A stretch of DNA of 64,000 nucleotides, from the NCBI GenBank assembly GCA_020638495.1, contig JACKIN010000004.1, forward strand, positions 239,272 to 303,271, read 5' to 3'. Below the pieces are notes generated by a model. The model worked only from the letters and a program-made list of their open reading frames with translations. It searched no databases and had not been told where the DNA came from. A program made the position numbers and the translations under genes. Below are positions 9,732 to 19,555 of the stretch, piece after piece (the first letter of the stretch is position 1; each line of letters opens with the position of its first letter). This DNA is from Geminicoccaceae bacterium. Lineage in GTDB: Bacteria; Pseudomonadota; Alphaproteobacteria; Geminicoccales; Geminicoccaceae.

Positions 9732-11411
9732 ATGACGACGACGAGACGCTCCGGCGGCGAGATCCTGATCGACGAGCTGGTGCGGCACGGCACCGATCGG
9801 ATCTTCGGCGTGCCCGGCGAAAGCTATCTGGCAGCGCTCGACGCGCTGCATGGCCGCAACGACATCGCCTTCGTCATCTGTCGCCAGGAGGGTGGTGCCG
9901 CGATGATGGCGGAAGCCGATGGCAAGCTCACCGGGCGGCCGGGCGTCTGCTTCGTCACCCGCGGGCCGGGTGCCACCAATGCGTCGGCCGGGGTCCATAT
10001 CGCCCGCCAGGATTCGACACCGATGATCCTGCTGGTCGGCCAGATCGCCCGCGAGGCGCGCGACCGCGAGGCCTTCCAGGAGGTCGACTACCGGCAGATG
10101 TTCGGCGGCATCGCCAAATGGGTCGCCGAGATCGAGGATGCGCGGCGGATCCCGGAATATCTGCACCGCGCCTTCATGACCGCCACCACCGGCCGGCCGG
10201 GGCCGGTGGTCCTGGCCCTGCCCGAGGACATGCTGACCGACGAGGTGATGACCGAGCCCGGCCGGCCCTGGCAGCAGGTGCGGGCCCATCCCGACCCGGC
10301 AGCGGTCGAGACGACCATGACCTGGCTCGGCGAGGCCGAGCGGCCGCTCGTCATCCTCGGCGGCGGCGGCTGGGACCAGGATGCGGTGACGGCATTGCGC
10401 CGGTTCGTCGAGGCGAACGACCTGCCGACCGCCGTCGGCTTCCGCCGCCAGGACTACCTCGACAACACGCATCGCTGCTATGTCGGTGACATCGGCATCG
10501 GCGCCAACCCGAAGCTGCTCGAGCGGCTCGACCATGCCGATCTCCTCCTGGTCATCGGTGCCCGGCTCGGCGAGATGACGAGCGACGGCTACACCAGGCT
10601 CGGCCTGCCACGACCGAAGCAGCGCATGATCCAGGTGCTCAACGGGCCGGAGGAGCTCGGTCGGGTCTACCAGCCGGACCTCCTGATCCAGGCGAGCCCC
10701 GGGCCTTTCGTCGAGGCCCTGGCGGCACGCGGGCCGCTCGCCAGCCGGACCTGGGCGCTCGGCACCGCCGACGGCCATGCCGCCTATCTCGAGAACATCG
10801 CTCCGCTGGAAATACCGGGCAACGTGCAGATGCCGGCGATCATGGCCGAGCTGCGTGCGACCCTCCCGGCCGAGGCCATCGTCACCAACGGTGCCGGCAA
10901 CTACTCGGCCTGGTGCAACCGCTTCTACAGCTACCGGGCCTTCCGCTCGCAGCTCGCCCCGACCTCCGGCTCGATGGGCTACGGCCTGCCGGCGGCGATC
11001 GCCGCCAAGCTCGCCCACCCCGACCGGCCGGTCGTCTGCTTCGCCGGCGACGGCTGCTTTTTGATGACCGGGCAGGAGCTGGCGACCGCCTGCCAGCAGC
11101 GCCTCGCCATCGTCATCCTGGTCTTCAACAACGGCATGTACGGCACGATCCGCATGCACCAGGAACGCGAGTACCCGACGCGGGTCTACGGCACGGAGCT
11201 CGCCAACCCCGATTTCGCCAGGCTCGCCGAGGCCCACGGTGCCCTGGGGCTCCGGGTCGAGCGCACCGAGGCGTTCGCCCCGGCGTTCGCACAGGCGCTC
11301 GCCGCCGATCGGCCGGCGCTCATCGAGATCGTCATGGATCAGGAGGCGATCACGCCGCGCCAGTCGCTCTCGGCGATCCGGGCTGCCGCCCTGGCCAGGC
11401 AGAAAGGCTGA
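9732..11411 (+). CDS. thiamine-diphosphate-dependent enzyme, acetolactate synthase large-subunit-like
   Basis: The 559-residue protein has the three-domain layout of the ThDP decarboxylase/ligase superfamily. The N-terminal Pyr domain contains FGVPGESYL with the catalytic glutamate in CRQEGGAAMMAEADG (about residue 56); a central nucleotide-fold domain follows, then the PP domain with the ThDP/Mg motif GDGCFLMTG...NNGMYGT (about 435-475). A strong Shine-Dalgarno AGGAGG lies 5 bases before the ATG. No small regulatory subunit gene is adjacent and the central domain is not clearly that of a biosynthetic acetolactate synthase, so the substrate is unknown; a catabolic 2-oxo-acid enzyme is possible. 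It converges on a glutamine-synthetase-like gene with only 4 bases between the stops. Confidence 0.85.
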   Translation: MTTTRRSGGEILIDELVRHGTDRIFGVPGESYLAALDALHGRNDIAFVICRQEGGAAMMAEADGKLTGRPGVCFVTRGPGATNASAGVHIARQDSTPMILLVGQIAREARDREAFQEVDYRQMFGGIAKWVAEIEDARRIPEYLHRAFMTATTGRPGPVVLALPEDMLTDEVMTEPGRPWQQVRAHPDPAAVETTMTWLGEAERPLVILGGGGWDQDAVTALRRFVEANDLPTAVGFRRQDYLDNTHRCYVGDIGIGANPKLLERLDHADLLLVIGARLGEMTSDGYTRLGLPRPKQRMIQVLNGPEELGRVYQPDLLIQASPGPFVEALAARGPLASRTWALGTADGHAAYLENIAPLEIPGNVQMPAIMAELRATLPAEAIVTNGAGNYSAWCNRFYSYRAFRSQLAPTSGSMGYGLPAAIAAKLAHPDRPVVCFAGDGCFLMTGQELATACQQRLAIVILVFNNGMYGTIRMHQEREYPTRVYGTELANPDFARLAEAHGALGLRVERTEAFAPAFAQALAADRPALIEIVMDQEAITPRQSLSAIRAAALARQKG

Positions 11412-11415
11412 GCGC

Positions 11416-12801
11416 TCAGACGGCCGAGAGATACCACTCGAAGTCGAGCGGGGTGAGCCGCGCCTCGAAGCGGTCGAACTCGGCCCGCCGGCAGGCGGCA
11501 TAGAGCGCGCAGAACCGCTCGCCGAGAAACCGCTTGAGCAGGCTGCCGCGCTCGAAGGCCAGAAGTGCTTCCGCCCAGTTGGTCGGCACGCTTCGACGTG
11601 CCTTCTCGTAGGCATTGCCGGTCATGGGCGGCCCCGGATCGCCCTTGTGCTCGAGACCGTGCAGCACGCCGGCGAGCATGGCGGCGGTGGCGAGATAGGG
11701 ATTGGCATCCGCCCCGGGGGCACGGTGCTCGATCCGCCGCGCCGCCGCGGGCCCCGCCGGCACGCGCAGCGCCACGGTGCGGTTGTTGATCCCCCAGCTC
11801 GGTGCGGTGGGTGCGTAGGAGAGCGGTTGCAGCCGCCGGTAGCTGTTGGCGTTGGGGGCGAAGACGAGCATCGATTCCGCCATCGCCTGCTGCAGGCCCC
11901 AGACGGCATGGCGCAGCGTCAGCTCGCCCGCCTCGCCGTCCGCCAGCACGTTCCGGCCGTCCTCGTCCTCGAGGCTGAGATGGATGTGCAGCCCGCTGCC
12001 GCTCGTCTCGGGGAAGGGCTTGGCCATGAAGCAGGCGCGAAACCCGCTCTCCAGCGCTGCCGCCTTGACGCAGCGCTTGAACAGCAGCGCATGGTCGGCG
12101 GCGCGCACCGGATCGTGCACATGGCGCAGGTTGACCTCGAACTGCCCCGGCGCGAACTCGGCGACCGCCCCCTTGGCCGGGATGTCCTGCGCGTCGCAGT
12201 AGTCGGCGACGAGGTCGAGGAAGGGCTCGATCTCGCGCAGGCGGTCGAAGGAGTAGACCTCCACCTCGCGCGGCCGGCGGCCGAGCCTCGTGCTCGTCGG
12301 CAACTGGCCGAGCCCGTCCGCGTCGAGCGCTAGGTCGAGCAGGTAGAACTCCAGCTCGAGGGCGCAGACCGGCTTCAGGCCGAACGCCGCGAAGCCCTCG
12401 GCCACCCGGCCGAGCACGGCCCGCGGATCCGCGAAGAAGGGCTGGCCGTCCGCCTCGCCGAGGCCGCCCAGGATCTGCGCACGCTCGGACGCCCAGGGCA
12501 CCGGTGCGAGGGTCGCGTCGTCGAGGCGGATAGGCCGGTCGGCATCGCCCTCCTCCCAGACGAGGCCGCTGCGGTCGACATTGGCACCGGTCGTATCCAG
12601 CGCGTAGAGCGTGCTCGAGAAGAGCGCCTCGCCGCGCAGCGCCGCCCGAAGCTCGCCGATGTCGAAGCGCTTGCCGCGGGCGATGCCGACAATGTCCGGC
12701 AGGATCACGTCGACGCTCTCGACCAGGGGGTTGTCGGCGAGAAAAACGGCGAGCCGATCCTGGCTCGCCGCGTCGTCGCGTTCTGTCCCGGTTCCGCCCA
12801 C
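11416..12801 (-). CDS. glutamine synthetase family protein (gamma-glutamyl ligase type)
   Basis: This protein of about 461 residues shows the glutamine synthetase catalytic domain: LELEFYLLD (metal site), GSGLHIHLSLED (about 260), NRTVALRVPAG, and IEHRAPGADANPYL with the substrate and ATP residues. It lacks the length and adenylylation-type C-terminus of GlnA and resembles the PuuA/GlnT group that glutamylates polyamines or amines; the amine used cannot be read from the sequence. No ATG is available. The GTG at 12801 has no Shine-Dalgarno; a CTG at 12825 overlaps the thioredoxin stop and has GAGGAG in front, so the true start may be that one. It follows trxA directly. Confidence 0.85.
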   Translation of the reverse strand: MGGTGTERDDAASQDRLAVFLADNPLVESVDVILPDIVGIARGKRFDIGELRAALRGEALFSSTLYALDTTGANVDRSGLVWEEGDADRPIRLDDATLAPVPWASERAQILGGLGEADGQPFFADPRAVLGRVAEGFAAFGLKPVCALELEFYLLDLALDADGLGQLPTSTRLGRRPREVEVYSFDRLREIEPFLDLVADYCDAQDIPAKGAVAEFAPGQFEVNLRHVHDPVRAADHALLFKRCVKAAALESGFRACFMAKPFPETSGSGLHIHLSLEDEDGRNVLADGEAGELTLRHAVWGLQQAMAESMLVFAPNANSYRRLQPLSYAPTAPSWGINNRTVALRVPAGPAAARRIEHRAPGADANPYLATAAMLAGVLHGLEHKGDPGPPMTGNAYEKARRSVPTNWAEALLAFERGSLLKRFLGERFCALYAACRRAEFDRFEARLTPLDFEWYLSAV

Positions 12802-12821
12802 GGCCGAGGATGGCGTGGTGG

Positions 12822-13142
12822 TCAGAGGCTCTCCTCGACCCACTCGACCAGCTTCGTCTTGGGGGCGGCACCGACCTTGGTCGCCGCCACCTCGCCGTCC
12901 TTGAAGAGCATCAGCGTCGGGATGCCCCGGACACCGTACTTGGTGGGGGTGAGGGGGTTTTCGTCGATATTGACCTTCACCACCTTGACCTTGCCGTCCA
13001 TCTCGTTCGCCATCTCCTCGAGATGAGGGGCGATCATCTTGCAGGGGCCGCACCATTCGGCCCAGAAATCGACGACGACAGGGGTCGCCGACTTGAGGAC
13101 GTCGGTGCTGAAGTCGGCATCGTTCGTCTGGTGCACACTCAT
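12822..13142 (-). CDS. trxA: thioredoxin
   Basis: The 106-residue single-domain protein is a general cytoplasmic dithiol reductant. The active site WCGPC is intact (Cys31 and Cys34) in the context VVDFWAEWCGPCKMI, and the cis-proline loop appears in YGVRGIPTLMLF. Length is standard. It starts 81 bases after addA and its stop region overlaps the possible CTG start of the downstream ligase. The addA-trxA order is common in alphaproteobacteria. Confidence 0.97.
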   Translation of the reverse strand: MSVHQTNDADFSTDVLKSATPVVVDFWAEWCGPCKMIAPHLEEMANEMDGKVKVVKVNIDENPLTPTKYGVRGIPTLMLFKDGEVAATKVGAAPKTKLVEWVEESL

Positions 13143-13223
13143 CGGCGCGTATCCGTCGCTGTGTGTCGGTGCCCGGCGGGCACTGCTGCGGGAGCGGAGT
13201 CTTGGATCAGGTGCCGCATGCCG

Positions 13224-16200
13224 TCAAGCCGGCTCGGGCGCATGGATGGCAAGCAGCGCCGTGGGCACCGGCATCAGGGCCGGCACCGCGGTCCAGACGA
13301 GCGCGGCCTTCACCGCCCGGCCGGGATAGAGCCGGCCGAGCAGGACGGCATAGGCCGCGAGCTGGCGCAGATAGGCCACCGGCACCTGGTCCACCGTTGC
13401 CGGCGGCAGGCGGTTGGACTTGAAATCGACGAGGAAGACCGCCTCCGAGGTCACGGCGAAGCGGTCGATCTGTCCGGCGATCACGAGGTCGCCGACGCGG
13501 CCGATGACCGGCTGCTCGGAGCGGCTTCCGGCCGCGAAGGCCGGCGCCAGCCCGGGGAGCTCGAGCACGCCCAGCACCTGACGCGCCAGCTCGGCCCGGG
13601 CATCCGGCTCCAGCCCCGGCCAGGTGGCGAGGCGCAGGTCGAGAAAGTCCCTCCGATCGTCATCGGGCAGGGCCGCGACCTCGTGCAGCAGGCGGTGTAG
13701 CGCCGTGCCGAAGACCCTGGCCCCCCTGCCTTGTTCGGCCAGGGGCGAGCTCGCCGGCATCGCCAGGACCTCCTCCGCCGATGGATGCACGAGGCGGCGC
13801 CGCTGTGGCTCGGGCGGTGGCGGCCGGTCGAGCCAGTCGGGGAGCGGGGCCGGCGCGACCGCTGGCGCCGCGGGCTCGGCCGGCCCCGCGCCGGCCACGC
13901 CGCGCACCAGATGCAGCTCGCCCTGCTCCCTGGTCTCGACGTCCGGCATAGCCTGCAGCGCCTGGCTCAGCACCGCGTGCCAGGATGGCGCCTCGCACTC
14001 GCGCTGCCTGTCCCAGCCGGCGACGACCAGCCGGTCCTGGGCGCGGGTGATCGCCACATAGAACAGCCGCCAGCGCTCGGCCTCGGCGAGCCTTTGTCGT
14101 TCGGTCGTGATGGCCTCGCTCACCGGATCGCGCTGTGCCTGGGCCGCGCGCCAGATGGGCAGGCCCGTATCCGGGTCGACGATCAGCCGGTCGCGCCCGG
14201 CCGGTGGCGCATAGGGGCCGGCATCGGCGAGCAGGACGAACGGCGCCTCCAGACCCTTCGAGCCGTGCACCGTCATCACCCGCACCGCGTCGGCGCGCTG
14301 CTCGAGGTCGCGCTTGAGCTGGCCGCTCTCCAGCCCGAGCCAGTGGATGAAGCCCTGCAGCGACGCCGGATGGCCGGCCTCATGGGCGAGGGCCTGGGCG
14401 AGAAACGCCTCGATCGGCTCGGCGGCATCCGGCCCGAGCCGCTGCAGCAGCCGCCGCCGCCCGCCCTCCGGCCCGAGGATGCGGGCGTAGAGCTCGAAGG
14501 GCGGCATGAAGTCGGCCCGGGCGAGCCAGCCGGAGAAGCGCTCCCAGGCGGCGGCAAAGGGTGCCTCGCCGGCCTCGCCGAGATGCCGCAGGCGCTCGAC
14601 GAGCGGGCGGCGGTCACGATCGTGGGCGAGGCGGAAGAGATCGTCCTCGCCCAGGCCGACCAGCGGGCTCTTCAGCAGGGCTGCGAGGTTGAGATCGTCC
14701 TCCGGCAGCAGCAGTGCCCGGCCGAGGGCCACCAGGTCCTCGACGGCGATGGCCTCGGTGAGCTTCAGCCGATCGGCGCCGGCGACGGGAATGCCCCGCT
14801 CCTTCAGCGCCTTGAGGATCCGCTCCTGGGCCACACCGCGGCGCTGCAGGAGGATCAGGATGTCGCCCGGCCGCAGCTTTCGGCCGGTCGATTCCGGGAC
14901 GATGCCGGCGTCCAGCCAGTCCCCGATGGTCCGGGCGATTCGCTGGGCGAGACGCGTCTCCGGCTCGTCCGTGTCATGGCGCTCGGTCGGCAGGACCCAA
15001 CCCTCTACCGCAGGCTGTGGCCGCGCGACCGGCCGCTCGAGCGGCCAGATCTCGACCGAGCTCAGGGCATTCTGGCGGAAGGTCCGGTGCTGCACCGCCG
15101 CCCCCGGGTCGGCGAGCACGCCGGAACGCACGACCGGATCGGCGAGCATGGCCTCGACCAGCTCGACGATGGCGGGGCCGGAGCGGAAGGAGAGGTCGAG
15201 CACGCTCCGGTCGAGCGGCCGCCCGGCCTGCCGGAATCTCGTCGAGAGCCGCTCGCGCAAGGCGGCGAAGCTGGCGATGTCGGCCCCCTGGAAGCTGAAG
15301 ATCGACTGCTTCTCGTCGCCGACGACGAAGAGCGTGCGGTCGACCCGCCCCGAGCCCTCGCCGGCATGGAACTCCTCGACCAGATGCTCGATGATCGACC
15401 ACTGCGCGGGGCTCGTGTCCTGGGCCTCGTCGACCAGCAGGTGATCGAGACGCGCATCGAGCTTGAACCGCACCCATTCCCGCCGGCCGGGATCGGCGAG
15501 GAGGGCTGCCGTGCGCTGGATCAGGTCGTCATAGTCGAGCGCCGCCGCCTGCCGCTTGGCCGCGGCGTAGGCCTCGATCACCGCATAGCCCAAGGCCAGG
15601 AGCGCCCGCGTCCGCCGCGCCACCTCGAGCGCCTTGAGCCGCTGCCCGACCCGCACCAGCCGCGCCTGCTCGGCGAGGAGCGCCCGATAGTGCGCCGGAT
15701 CAAGCGTGTTCGGTCCCAGCCGGGCGAGCGGCTCGCCGTCCTTCTTGAGGTAATGCCGTGAATAGTCCTCGAATGTGCGATTGCGGTCCTTCTCTGACAA
15801 ATTCAGCCAGGCAAGGGTCGTGTGGCCGCGTGCGTCGTGGGTAGCGGCACCACCGATCAGCGCGTTGGCAGCCGGCACCAGGCGATGGCTGTCGACCTCC
15901 TCCGGCCGGCAGGCCCGGGCAACTACCGCCTCCGGCGTATCGCGCGGATCGACCTCGAGCCTCTCGCAGATCCTGTCGATCACGCCGGCAGGCCCGCCAT
16001 GCCGGTCGGCAAGGGCCAGAAGATGGTCGCGCATCTGGAGCAGCTGCCCGAGCGCCTCGGTCAGCGAGCCGTCGGCGAGCAGGATCGCCACCTCCTCGAT
16101 GGCCTGCCGCAGGCTCGCATCCCCGCTTCCCAGCACCTGCTGCCGGGCCTCGATCTGCCTTTCCCGCGCCGTCCGCTCGTCGATCAGCTCGAAATGCGGG

Positions 16201-16655
16201 GCAATGCCCGCCTCCAGCGGAAAGCGGCGGAGCAGCGACTGGCAGAACGCATGGATCGTCGTGATCGACAGCCCGCTCGGCAGGTCGAGCACCTGGGCGA
16301 AGAGCCGGCGCGCCCGGTCGATGGTGGAGCCGTCCGCAGGCTCGCCCAGCAGGGTCTCGAGGTCCCCCGCGAGCTTCTCGCTGTCCTTCTGGATCGCCCA
16401 GGCTGCGAGCTGCGCCTCGATCCGGGCCGCCATCTCGGCCGCGGCGGCGCGGGTGAAGGTGAGGCAGAGGATCGACTCCGGGTCGCTGCCGGCGAGCAGC
16501 AGGCGCAGCACCCGGCTGGTCAGCACCCGGGTCTTGCCGGTGCCGGCATTGGCCGTGACCCAGACCGAGTGCCCGGGATCGGCCGCCCGGCTCTGCTGCA
16601 CGGTCGGGCGCTGTTGCGTGGCGGGGACCTGGGCCGGGCTCTCAGTCACCGCCAC
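13224..16655 (-). CDS. addA: double-strand break repair helicase AddA
   Basis: This 1143-residue UvrD-type helicase-nuclease is one half of the AddAB complex that resects double-strand breaks for RecA. Walker A is VTANAGTGKTR near residue 35, with LCLTFTRAAAAEMAARI after it; the Walker B segment is LLVDEAQDTSPAQW (about 395). The motif VMTVHGSKGLEAPFV (helicase motif V region) lies near 785. The C-terminal RecB-type nuclease domain is recognised by FLVDFKSNRLPP. The start is the GTG at 16655, inside the end of addB (overlap 14 bases); a second GTG two codons on is equally possible. Length is typical for alphaproteobacterial AddA. Confidence 0.97.
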   Translation of the reverse strand: MAVTESPAQVPATQQRPTVQQSRAADPGHSVWVTANAGTGKTRVLTSRVLRLLLAGSDPESILCLTFTRAAAAEMAARIEAQLAAWAIQKDSEKLAGDLETLLGEPADGSTIDRARRLFAQVLDLPSGLSITTIHAFCQSLLRRFPLEAGIAPHFELIDERTARERQIEARQQVLGSGDASLRQAIEEVAILLADGSLTEALGQLLQMRDHLLALADRHGGPAGVIDRICERLEVDPRDTPEAVVARACRPEEVDSHRLVPAANALIGGAATHDARGHTTLAWLNLSEKDRNRTFEDYSRHYLKKDGEPLARLGPNTLDPAHYRALLAEQARLVRVGQRLKALEVARRTRALLALGYAVIEAYAAAKRQAAALDYDDLIQRTAALLADPGRREWVRFKLDARLDHLLVDEAQDTSPAQWSIIEHLVEEFHAGEGSGRVDRTLFVVGDEKQSIFSFQGADIASFAALRERLSTRFRQAGRPLDRSVLDLSFRSGPAIVELVEAMLADPVVRSGVLADPGAAVQHRTFRQNALSSVEIWPLERPVARPQPAVEGWVLPTERHDTDEPETRLAQRIARTIGDWLDAGIVPESTGRKLRPGDILILLQRRGVAQERILKALKERGIPVAGADRLKLTEAIAVEDLVALGRALLLPEDDLNLAALLKSPLVGLGEDDLFRLAHDRDRRPLVERLRHLGEAGEAPFAAAWERFSGWLARADFMPPFELYARILGPEGGRRRLLQRLGPDAAEPIEAFLAQALAHEAGHPASLQGFIHWLGLESGQLKRDLEQRADAVRVMTVHGSKGLEAPFVLLADAGPYAPPAGRDRLIVDPDTGLPIWRAAQAQRDPVSEAITTERQRLAEAERWRLFYVAITRAQDRLVVAGWDRQRECEAPSWHAVLSQALQAMPDVETREQGELHLVRGVAGAGPAEPAAPAVAPAPLPDWLDRPPPPEPQRRRLVHPSAEEVLAMPASSPLAEQGRGARVFGTALHRLLHEVAALPDDDRRDFLDLRLATWPGLEPDARAELARQVLGVLELPGLAPAFAAGSRSEQPVIGRVGDLVIAGQIDRFAVTSEAVFLVDFKSNRLPPATVDQVPVAYLRQLAAYAVLLGRLYPGRAVKAALVWTAVPALMPVPTALLAIHAPEPA

Positions 16656-19545
16656 CCCGCCATTCCTTGATCCGCGCCAGATGCTCGTACGGGTTGAAGG
16701 CCGGTGCGATCTCCGGCCGCGGCACCGAGAAATAGGGCGTCTGCGAATCGTCGAAGACCGCGAACAGCCGCCGCACGCCGTCGACCGCCGCCTCGATCTG
16801 CAGGCCCAGGTCCTCGCCCGAGCCCCGCACCTCGATCCTGGGCGGCACGAGGCTCGCCTTGACCGGCCAATAGGCGATCTCGGCGACCTCCTGGCTGCTG
16901 GCGCCCTCGAAGCCGCCGCCCCGCGCGATCGCCGCCTCGAGCGGCAATTGCGGGTTCAGGCCCCGGGCGATGTCCGGCGGGCGCGGAATGCTGCCCGTCT
17001 TGTAGTCGCCGATGCCGATCGCACCGTCCGGGCCGATCTCGAGCCGGTCGGCACGCGCCCGGATGGTGTAGCGTCCCGCCTCGTCGACGATGAGGCTGCC
17101 GCGCGTCTCGACGAGGATGCGCTCGATGCGCCCGCGCCGCGCCCGTTCCTGCTCGATGAACCAGCCGGCGACCCGGCGAAAGCGCGGCCACCAGAGGGTC
17201 CGGACCTCGGGCCGCGAGGCGAGCCGCGCGAACGCCTCGAGCCCGATCCTGACGATCTCCTCCTCGGCATCGGCGGGGAGCGCTTGCGGATGGAGCTGGA
17301 CGAAGCGCTGCAGCACCTCGTGGATGAGCTGGCCGTAGTCGCTGGCACCCGGGTCGGCATCCAGCGGGTCGAGCTCCTTCAGTCCCAGAATGCGCCGCGC
17401 GTAGATGCTGTAGGGATCGCGCATCAGCCGCTCGATGTCGGTGACCCAGAGCTCGCGCGGCCGCGCGGCGGCGGGTGGCCGCGGCTCGGGAGGCGGGCAG
17501 GGCGTGATCGGCCCCTCCGGCGCATCCAGCCGCCGCTGCCAGTCCTGCCAGTCGAGCGCCGGCTGCAGCAGGTGGCGCTGCTCGACCGCCTTCGTCACGG
17601 CATCCAGGCGCTGCAGCCAGCGCGATGCCACGGTGGGCGCCCCGCCCGGATCCTTGGCGGCCCTGGTGAAGAGCACCTCGGGCGCCGAGGCGGCCATGAA
17701 GAGGTCGTGCGCGGCGATGCCGATCGAGAGCTCGACCGGCGGCAGGCCGAGCGCCTGGCGCAGATGCCGGTTGAGCCAGGGCCCCGGCTCGCCGGTGCGC
17801 GGCCAGGTGCCTTCGTTGAGCCCGGCGATCACCACCGTGTCGGCCTCGACCAGCCGCGCCTCGAGCTGGCCGAGGATCATCAGCCGCTCGTGGCTGCGGC
17901 CTCGGGGGCGCACCGCCTCGGCCCCCATCAGCACCGCGAGCACGGCCGGATAGGCGCTCGGCGCCGGCGCCGCCTCGCCATCGGCCGCCTCCAGCAGCCG
18001 GGCCAGGAAATCGCGCGCCGCCTCGCCCGTCTCCTTTGCCCAGAGCTCGCGCGCATCGCCGGTCGCATCGGCGGCGAGCCATTCGACGAAGGCCAGATGC
18101 GCCTCGATCAGGGCCGGGAAGGGGCCGCCGGCGGCAGCCGTCGCCAGCAGGGGATCGGCCGCTGCCGCGAGTTCCGCCAGCCAGTCGCGGAGCCCGCCAT
18201 CGACATCGTCGGGCAAGGCCTCGATGAGCGGCCGGATGCCCGCGGCCGGGCGGGCACCCCGCAGCACTCTCCGGTCGAGCAGGCGGGCAAGACGGCGGAG
18301 CCCCCCCGGGGCGAGCCCTCCTCGGGCCAATGGATGCTTCAGGGCGGAGAGCAACGGCACCGGGCCGCCGTCGCCGAGAAAGGCGTGCGCGGTCAGCAGG
18401 ATGAAGCTGCCGGGCGGGGTCTGGTCGAGCGGCACGCCGCCGCTGTCGTCCACCTCGATCTGCCAGCGGGCGAGCTCGGCCGCCACCCGCCTCGCGAGCT
18501 GCCGGTCCGGTGTCACCAGCGCCGCCCGGCGGCCGGGCTGCTCGAGCACGGCCCGAAGCTTCAGCGCCACCAGCAGCGCCTCCTCGGCATGCCCGTCGCA
18601 TTCGGCGATCTCGAGCCCTGCTAGCGCCGCAGCGGGCAGCTCCAGGTTCTGCCACGCCTCGGCGGTTGCCGCCGGGCGCATGATCTCGGCCAGGAACGCG
18701 GTGCGGGCCGGGGCCGCCCGCGCCGGGGCCGGGTCGGGCCAAAACGCCACGTCGCCGGGCCGGCGGCCAAGCCGGTCGAGCAGCAGGCGGAAGGGATAAT
18801 AGGGGTGGGTCGGGCCGATCGCTTCATAGCTCGCCCCGTCGATCAGCGGATCGAAGCCCGGCAGCACGACCATGCCGCCATCGAGCTCGAGCACCGCCGC
18901 GAGAAGATCGGCCACCGCCGGCACCGTGCCGGTGATGCCGGCGGCGATCACCGGACCCGCCGGCGGCGTCGCCAGCAGGGCCGCCGCAGCCGCCTCCAGG
19001 CGGGCGTTCCGCCAGGCTGCCGGATCGGATGCCCCCTCGGCTTGCAGCAGCGTCGGCCAGGCTTCGTCGAGCAGACCGAGGAATTTCACCACTTCCTGCC
19101 AGTGCTCGGCCAGGTCGCCCGGCAGAAGGGCCGCGAGCCGGCCGAGATCGGCCTGCTCGGTCTGGACCATGTCGAGGAGCTCGGCGAGGGCGGTCGCGAG
19201 GCGGATCGCCTGCTCGTCCGGCATCGGGTCCTTGGCCTTGACCAGCCGGGCGAGCAGCAGGCGGCGGCGCAGCGGGTCGATCGGCGGCGGCAGGTCCGGA
19301 ACGGAGCCGGCGAGCGGCAGCGGCAGGTCGCCGAGATCGACCTCGCCTACCGGCTGCAGCCGCGGCAGGAGAAGTGCCGGTGCCGGCGAGAGCTCGAGGA
19401 AGACGTCGCGCAGCTCGAGGCAGGCGCGCCTGGACGGCAGCAGGATCAGATGATCGGCGAGAAGCTCGGCCGGCTCGCGCAGCAGCGTCCTCGCGAGGCT
19501 CGCGAGGAACGGCCGTTCCGCCGGGATGCTCAGGAGCCTGCCCAT
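16642..19545 (-). CDS. addB: double-strand break repair protein AddB
   Basis: The 967-residue partner of AddA has the shape of an inactivated helicase followed by a nuclease. The N-terminus LLSIPAERPFLASLARTLL and LILLPSRRACLELRDVF are typical of the alphaproteobacterial form. The C-terminal PD-(D/E)XK nuclease domain shows DYGQLIHEVLQRFV (about 725) and GIGDYKTGSIPRP (about 870), with the catalytic aspartate and lysine present. The start is taken as ATG 19545; a GTG two codons earlier exists. The tsaE stop is about 10 bases upstream. In several relatives an amgK-like kinase and a nucleotidyltransferase gene separate tsaE from addB; here they do not. Confidence 0.96.
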   Translation of the reverse strand: MGRLLSIPAERPFLASLARTLLREPAELLADHLILLPSRRACLELRDVFLELSPAPALLLPRLQPVGEVDLGDLPLPLAGSVPDLPPPIDPLRRRLLLARLVKAKDPMPDEQAIRLATALAELLDMVQTEQADLGRLAALLPGDLAEHWQEVVKFLGLLDEAWPTLLQAEGASDPAAWRNARLEAAAAALLATPPAGPVIAAGITGTVPAVADLLAAVLELDGGMVVLPGFDPLIDGASYEAIGPTHPYYPFRLLLDRLGRRPGDVAFWPDPAPARAAPARTAFLAEIMRPAATAEAWQNLELPAAALAGLEIAECDGHAEEALLVALKLRAVLEQPGRRAALVTPDRQLARRVAAELARWQIEVDDSGGVPLDQTPPGSFILLTAHAFLGDGGPVPLLSALKHPLARGGLAPGGLRRLARLLDRRVLRGARPAAGIRPLIEALPDDVDGGLRDWLAELAAAADPLLATAAAGGPFPALIEAHLAFVEWLAADATGDARELWAKETGEAARDFLARLLEAADGEAAPAPSAYPAVLAVLMGAEAVRPRGRSHERLMILGQLEARLVEADTVVIAGLNEGTWPRTGEPGPWLNRHLRQALGLPPVELSIGIAAHDLFMAASAPEVLFTRAAKDPGGAPTVASRWLQRLDAVTKAVEQRHLLQPALDWQDWQRRLDAPEGPITPCPPPEPRPPAAARPRELWVTDIERLMRDPYSIYARRILGLKELDPLDADPGASDYGQLIHEVLQRFVQLHPQALPADAEEEIVRIGLEAFARLASRPEVRTLWWPRFRRVAGWFIEQERARRGRIERILVETRGSLIVDEAGRYTIRARADRLEIGPDGAIGIGDYKTGSIPRPPDIARGLNPQLPLEAAIARGGGFEGASSQEVAEIAYWPVKASLVPPRIEVRGSGEDLGLQIEAAVDGVRRLFAVFDDSQTPYFSVPRPEIAPAFNPYEHLARIKEWRGGGD

Positions 19546-19555
19546 GGGCACAACT

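Noticed and set aside
15775..18624. A 949-codon plus-strand frame opposite addA and addB
   Set aside because: Arg/Pro/Ala-rich translation without domains, antisense to two intact repair genes.
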